This document shows positions 62,001 through 64,000 of a stretch of DNA of 64,000 nucleotides, in pieces (the first letter of the stretch is position 1; every line of letters begins with the position of its first letter). Made by a program: the position numbers and the translations under genes. Under the pieces are notes generated by a model. It was given only the letters and a program-made list of their open reading frames with translations, did no database searches and had not been told where the DNA came from. Source of the DNA: Chitinophagaceae bacterium (GTDB taxonomy: Bacteria; Bacteroidota; Bacteroidia; Chitinophagales; Chitinophagaceae); contig JAIYAN010000016.1 in the NCBI GenBank assembly GCA_027489035.1, positions 42,629 to 106,628 on the forward strand. Direction: 5' to 3'.

Positions 62001-64000
62001 CTATACTCCGTTTACTTTAACCAACAATGGTACAGTAAGTGATATTGCTGTTGGTGTTTCTTCAACGATTACCAACGCCTTATTAGCACCTTCAAAAGCA
62101 GTAGGATTACAATGGACAGTTAATGCTACAACTGCAGGTGCAAACGCTAACATGACATTCAATTGGAACACTACTGATCAAGGTGCTTCATTCAGCAATA
62201 CTGCAGAAGGTTTCCTTGGTCAATTTGTTGCTCCTGGTCCTTACAGCGTAAGTTCATTAGGAACATTAAGTGGTACTTCTATTTCTAGAACGGGTGTTTC
62301 TTTAGGTGCCGGTTCTACAATATTTGTTATTGGAAATAGGAACAGTATTTTTGTGCCTCAGATCGTTGGGTTTGACGTAAGTACTTTAGCGGGTGGATCT
62401 GGTCTTTTTGGTGCAACGCCTTATGCAGCTACAACTTTGAATGCTAATGTTACCAGCTCTGGCTTAGTTAGAGGTTCTGGTTTAACGACCACTGGAACAG
62501 CTGCTTCAGGAGCATGGGGTGCAGGTGGTGGATTCAACGTTGCAACTAGTGCTTTAGCAATCTCAGGAAATAGATTCATCACTTTCACCGTTAAGCCTAA
62601 TAGTGGATATTCTGCTGAAATGTTGAGTTTGAATCCTATTTCTTACAGAACATCAAGTTCTGGTCCAAATGCAATCTTGATTCAATATCAAATCAACTCT
62701 GGTGCATTTGTAGATTTATTATCTACATCATTAACGACCAATACAACAACTGGTCAAGTGGGTTCAATAGATTTAAGCAGTATCTCTGCATTGCAGAATT
62801 TGCAATCTAACCAAACGGTAACATTCAGATTGGTACCATTTGGTGCGTCTAGTTCAACTGGTACTTTCTATATTAATAACGTAAATGCTTCTACTGCAAG
62901 TGATCTTGCCATAAACGGAAATGTAAATACTTGTAGCACATACTCTGATGCTCCAGTTCTTACGTCTCTAGTTTGTGCTGGCGCAACTACTGTTACTGGT
63001 ACAAGCACCGAAGCTAATGGATCAGTTATTGATTTATATGTAAACGGTACTTGGAACCAAGCTGTATCAGTAAATAACGGAGCATGGTCTGCTACAGTAG
63101 CTGCATTAACTGCAGGAAATACATTGACTGCTTATGCAACAGCCTCTGGCGAATGTTTGAGCAATGTATCATCAACAGTTACAGTAGCCGCTAAAACTGC
63201 AAGTTCAGTAAATGTTGCGGTTTGTCCATCGGCTTTACCATATTCTTGGAATGGATCAAACTACACAACTAGTGGTGTATATACATTTACAACTACTAAT
63301 GCAGCAGGTTGCGATTCAACTGCAACATTAAACTTTACAGTTAAAGCCAACACAACATCAACTACAACACAATCTATATGTAATTCTTTCTCATGGAATG
63401 GTACAATATACACTGAATCTGGTGTGTACACATTCAATGGAACAAACGCTGCGGGTTGTGATTCAGTAGCAACATTAAACTTAACAATTAAGTTACCAAC
63501 AGCATCAAGCACAACAGAAGTAGCATGTAACTCATTCTTATGGAATGGTACTACATACACAACAAGTGGTGTGTACACCTTCAATGGTACGAACACTGCA
63601 GGTTGTGATTCAACAGCAACGTTGAACTTGACAGTAAATACAAGCAGTTCATCTTCAGCATCAGAAGTAGCATGTAACTCATTCTTATGGAATGGTACAA
63701 CATATACTGCATCTGGTGTGTACACATTCAGCGGTACAAATGCAGCGGGTTGTGATTCAGTAGCAACATTGAACTTGACAATAAACACAAGCACCTCATC
63801 AAGCTCATCAGAAACAGCATGTAGCTCATTCACATGGAATGGCACAACATACACAACATCTGGTGTGTACACTTTTAATGGTACCAACGCAGCGGGTTGT
63901 GATTCAGTAGCAACATTGAACTTAACGATTAACACATGTAGCACTACGTTAAATCTAACAGCATTCTTAGAAGGTTTCTATACTGGTAGCGGAACAATGA
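56047..64000 (+). CDS. Giant secreted repeat protein, 5' part (>2650 aa, runs off the window)
   Basis: The frame is open from ATG 56047 to the window end without a stop. The signal peptide MRSSSFTKHRLITVMMFL...SFGQ ends near residue 32. Next come an N-terminal beta domain (about 33-195); an Fn3-like domain; a DUF1533/haemoglobin-interacting-like domain (about 310-395, NDINITFTDNASW, GKAVLRSSG); an Ig-like domain (about 398-495); and a choice-of-anchor-like domain. Seven Fn3-like repeats of about 98 residues follow (nt 58207-60285; GGNVTADGGATVTERGIVY), then another Fn3-like domain. A long beta-helix-like region of N/T/G-rich strands (nt 60640-62000) comes next, then an Ig-like segment and five Cys-paired repeats (nt 63220-63944). 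The start of the LNLTAFLEGFY module, which usually precedes a T9SS tail, is at the edge. No enzyme motif is seen; it is probably an adhesin. Confidence 0.85.
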   Translation, partial: MRSSSFTKHRLITVMMFLTISILSSIYSFGQSTLPWYQPKDSSALNASYSGINTSGTLSSVNSGARTGSFAYSHTPSTTSTRYWYNTFIGIFPQVNTGNAHMIYWAKVSALNGASSVTSTPTMRYVANGTTGAGSSSTTTSTATALNTSTWTRCTGYTAVTNVTRVYFAAPNVTSAGNGGSLTLYDDFVIYYDASTTTDITAPSTGPSALSNSGTAISWTNGSDAGTGVQGSIVLVSTNATAAAPTLLDQGFYPAGATIGDWTVATNTTSTSWTLTGTPAKVAVVNYDKAYNYSTAGTISVTVGSASPTLTAAIGATVDNDINITFTDNASWRAAVTSVTVNGTALTASTDYVLSSGQLTLKPSGGKAVLRSSGSKAIAIVATGYSLAEVTQVVGAGAPNKLGVNTQPVSGYNGFALTSQPVVAIQDQYGNSTTSTANVTAAVGSGSFTLNGTTTVAAVNGVATFSGLIASASGAVSGATLSFSSSSLTSATSNAFNIAAPEFLSITTPGLPAVENFNSMGTASSASISATVPSGIHLNTTGEWQGGTGTITTVTNGSYGSTGSNAMTTSSSGGTHNVADGVNATSTDRALAIWTSGSYSNGRSIILRVKNNTGATITELKVNFDYEKYRENTASLTFNFFHGSNGSTWTADANGDNSWAGGTAAVINPPVTTSKAISLTGLSIADGADYYFKWTYNGSAASSGQGVGIDNVSLLVPSTPVLATTSVTNIVSDSARITSSVLSAGGYTIYERGFVYGNNENPTTDDLKISDAATTTGSMTALLEYLTPSTVYHVRSFATNDLGTAYGPDVAFSTVDYSVVTTTAASSITTSGATTGGEVTADGGATVTERGIVYSTSANPTTANTKVLASAAGTGVFTITLNGLNPATTYHIRAYSKNAAGTSYGSNESFATLANAPTVTTTSITGITGVAAASGGNVTADGGATVTERGIVYSTSANPTTADTKVIDASTGTGSFSSALTGLANNTTYYVRAYATNSVNTSYGSEVSFTTLNKPTVTTTAASFVTSTSAATGGNVTADGGDAITERGIVYGTSANPTVADTKITDATASTGSFSSSITGLTSNTTYYVRAYAINSTGTSYGADETFTTTSGAIAPTVSTASVTNLGSSTVTVGGSLISDGGAAVTERGIVYSASVDPTTADTKIADASTAIGSFSTGITGLTPGATYHVRAYAINSIGTSYGSDVAFTMNPIVATVTTTAASSVGQTNASTGGEVTYDGGAAITERGVVYGTTTDPTTSNTKVIDGSTGTGSFTSSLTGLVGVTTYYVRAYAINAAGTAYGSNETFTTLASAPIVTTTAVTAISGSTANTGGNVTADGGDPITERGIVYSTSSNPTIADTKVIDASASTGSFTSALSALTPLTTYYVRAYATNGIGTSYGSEVSFTTISAQPTVQASAVSFSDVTLNGMTINFTSGDGANSLVVVRASSAVNVTPNNTNSYTANTIFGSGSELGTGNFVVYGASGNSVAITGLTPGTTYHVAVYSFNGSVGTENYLTTTPAIGNQATLNYNYRSIASGNWSSPSIWEMNDGTAWTASADFPTAAKGTITIQAGHIVALDTSISVDEMTIAATAQVNVNATKTMTVANGNGTDLTVNGTLRNQGTITLSSSPNLTVAGTYEHALNGGIIPVATWSTGSTCLVTGITGTMATGFNQTFHHLTYNCPSQSGSLNMGMYNTIVNGDFNFLNGGAGTQETGLTNSAAAVGVGLSNTLTFNGNFNVNSSVNTNQICGHRSGGAGAVTSLTINVNGNFNISNGTFHPVRNSGITTTTWNLFGNMNFTGGIFNGTGTTASFRFAKNGTQTFTKTGGTFSGGTITIDGVSSVDAGTSAFDGAVGLTISAGATLTSANASGSISTTGTRTLNATANYIFNGAVAQTTNASLTGANNITVNNSAGLTLGASTAVTGTMTLTSGKVTLGANSLTLSNVLSGASASNYVVSNGAGLLRFLSVGSSATTYHLGSSATNYTPFTLTNNGTVSDIAVGVSSTITNALLAPSKAVGLQWTVNATTAGANANMTFNWNTTDQGASFSNTAEGFLGQFVAPGPYSVSSLGTLSGTSISRTGVSLGAGSTIFVIGNRNSIFVPQIVGFDVSTLAGGSGLFGATPYAATTLNANVTSSGLVRGSGLTTTGTAASGAWGAGGGFNVATSALAISGNRFITFTVKPNSGYSAEMLSLNPISYRTSSSGPNAILIQYQINSGAFVDLLSTSLTTNTTTGQVGSIDLSSISALQNLQSNQTVTFRLVPFGASSSTGTFYINNVNASTASDLAINGNVNTCSTYSDAPVLTSLVCAGATTVTGTSTEANGSVIDLYVNGTWNQAVSVNNGAWSATVAALTAGNTLTAYATASGECLSNVSSTVTVAAKTASSVNVAVCPSALPYSWNGSNYTTSGVYTFTTTNAAGCDSTATLNFTVKANTTSTTTQSICNSFSWNGTIYTESGVYTFNGTNAAGCDSVATLNLTIKLPTASSTTEVACNSFLWNGTTYTTSGVYTFNGTNTAGCDSTATLNLTVNTSSSSSASEVACNSFLWNGTTYTASGVYTFSGTNAAGCDSVATLNLTINTSTSSSSSETACSSFTWNGTTYTTSGVYTFNGTNAAGCDSVATLNLTINTCSTTLNLTAFLEGFYTGSGTM
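58207..60285 (+). repeat. Seven Fn3-like repeats of about 295 bp in the giant protein gene
   Basis: Units begin near 58207, 58504, 58801, 59095, 59398, 59695 and 59992. Each has a TGGxVTxDGGxxxTERGIVY block, a (N/D)PT...TK(V/I) stretch, a GSF strand and a TTYYVRAYAxNxxGTSYG block. The first copy is the most diverged. The same domain type occurs in the adhesins at 515 and 10655. Confidence 0.88.
63220..63944 (+). repeat. Five Cys-paired repeats with 147 bp period at the end of the window
   Basis: The first Cys codon of each unit is at 63223, 63379, 63526, 63673 and 63820, giving spacings of 156, 147, 147 and 147 bp. Each unit reads C-(N/S)SF-x-WNGTTYTTSGVYTF-NGTNAAGCDS-ATLNLT, with one Cys near each end. 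Codon choice is also close between copies. Confidence 0.9.

Noticed and set aside
63261..63944. Long open frame (227 codons) on the minus strand
   Set aside because: It exists only because the plus-strand 147 bp repeats avoid stops in that frame. The translation repeats with the same period and has no signal peptide or domain.
1..64000. Horizontal transfer signs (integrase, transposase, tRNA junction, phage genes)
   Set aside because: None seen. Base composition looks even across the genes, and the repeat-rich spacers lack any mobility gene.

Overview
The window is AT-rich, gene-dense DNA from a member of the Bacteroidota, most likely an environmental Chitinophagaceae-type bacterium. The placement is by inference. 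It rests on several type IX secretion (T9SS) C-terminal sorting domains of both type A and type B, PorP/SprF-family proteins, a SusC/SusD pair, runs of PKD and Fn3-like domains, and A/T-rich spacers without clear Shine-Dalgarno sites. I found no rRNA, tRNA, CRISPR array, transposase or phage gene.

Region 1 (1-18746) is a surface-protein locus. After the tail of a T9SS cargo protein come five same-strand genes with 16-49 bp gaps: adhesin, PorP/SprF, adhesin, adhesin, PorP/SprF. The three adhesins (1588, 1464 and 2339 aa) each carry a signal peptide, an IgGFc-binding-type domain, PKD domains and a gliding-motility-associated (CHU_C, type B) sorting domain. The third also holds seven tandem 90-91 aa repeats.

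Region 2 (18772-55210) is a pectin utilisation locus. It encodes three PL1-type pectate lyases, three CE8-type pectinesterases (one divergent), a CE12 rhamnogalacturonan acetylesterase, a GH28 polygalacturonase, a GH105 unsaturated-uronyl hydrolase with an extra C-terminal domain, and a GH43 enzyme. It also encodes a SusC/SusD uptake pair, a hexuronate permease (ExuT), and the isomerase route from galacturonate to pyruvate and glyceraldehyde-3-phosphate: UxaC, UxaB, UxaA, KdgK, KdgA. A YhcH/YiaL-type cupin, a LacI-family regulator and two small secreted proteins of unknown role complete it. KduI and KduD, needed for the unsaturated sugar released by lyases plus GH105, are not in the window. 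Export routes differ: some enzymes look like lipoproteins, some have plain signal peptides, and three have T9SS type A tails.

Region 3 (55211-64000) starts with an 836 bp spacer rich in non-coding repeats and hairpins. It is followed by the first >2650 codons of a giant secreted repeat protein, still open at the window edge, with seven Fn3-like repeats of about 98 aa and five 49-52 aa repeats with paired cysteines.

A recurring operator-like motif, best described as CG followed by WTTGCGTAAA (full palindromic form TTTACG-CAAT-CG-ATTG-CGTAAA), lies upstream of the GH28 operon, between kdgK and the cupin gene, upstream of two pectate lyases, between the LacI gene and susC, and upstream of the giant repeat protein. 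This suggests one LacI-type regulon that joins pectin breakdown, galacturonate catabolism and a giant surface protein.
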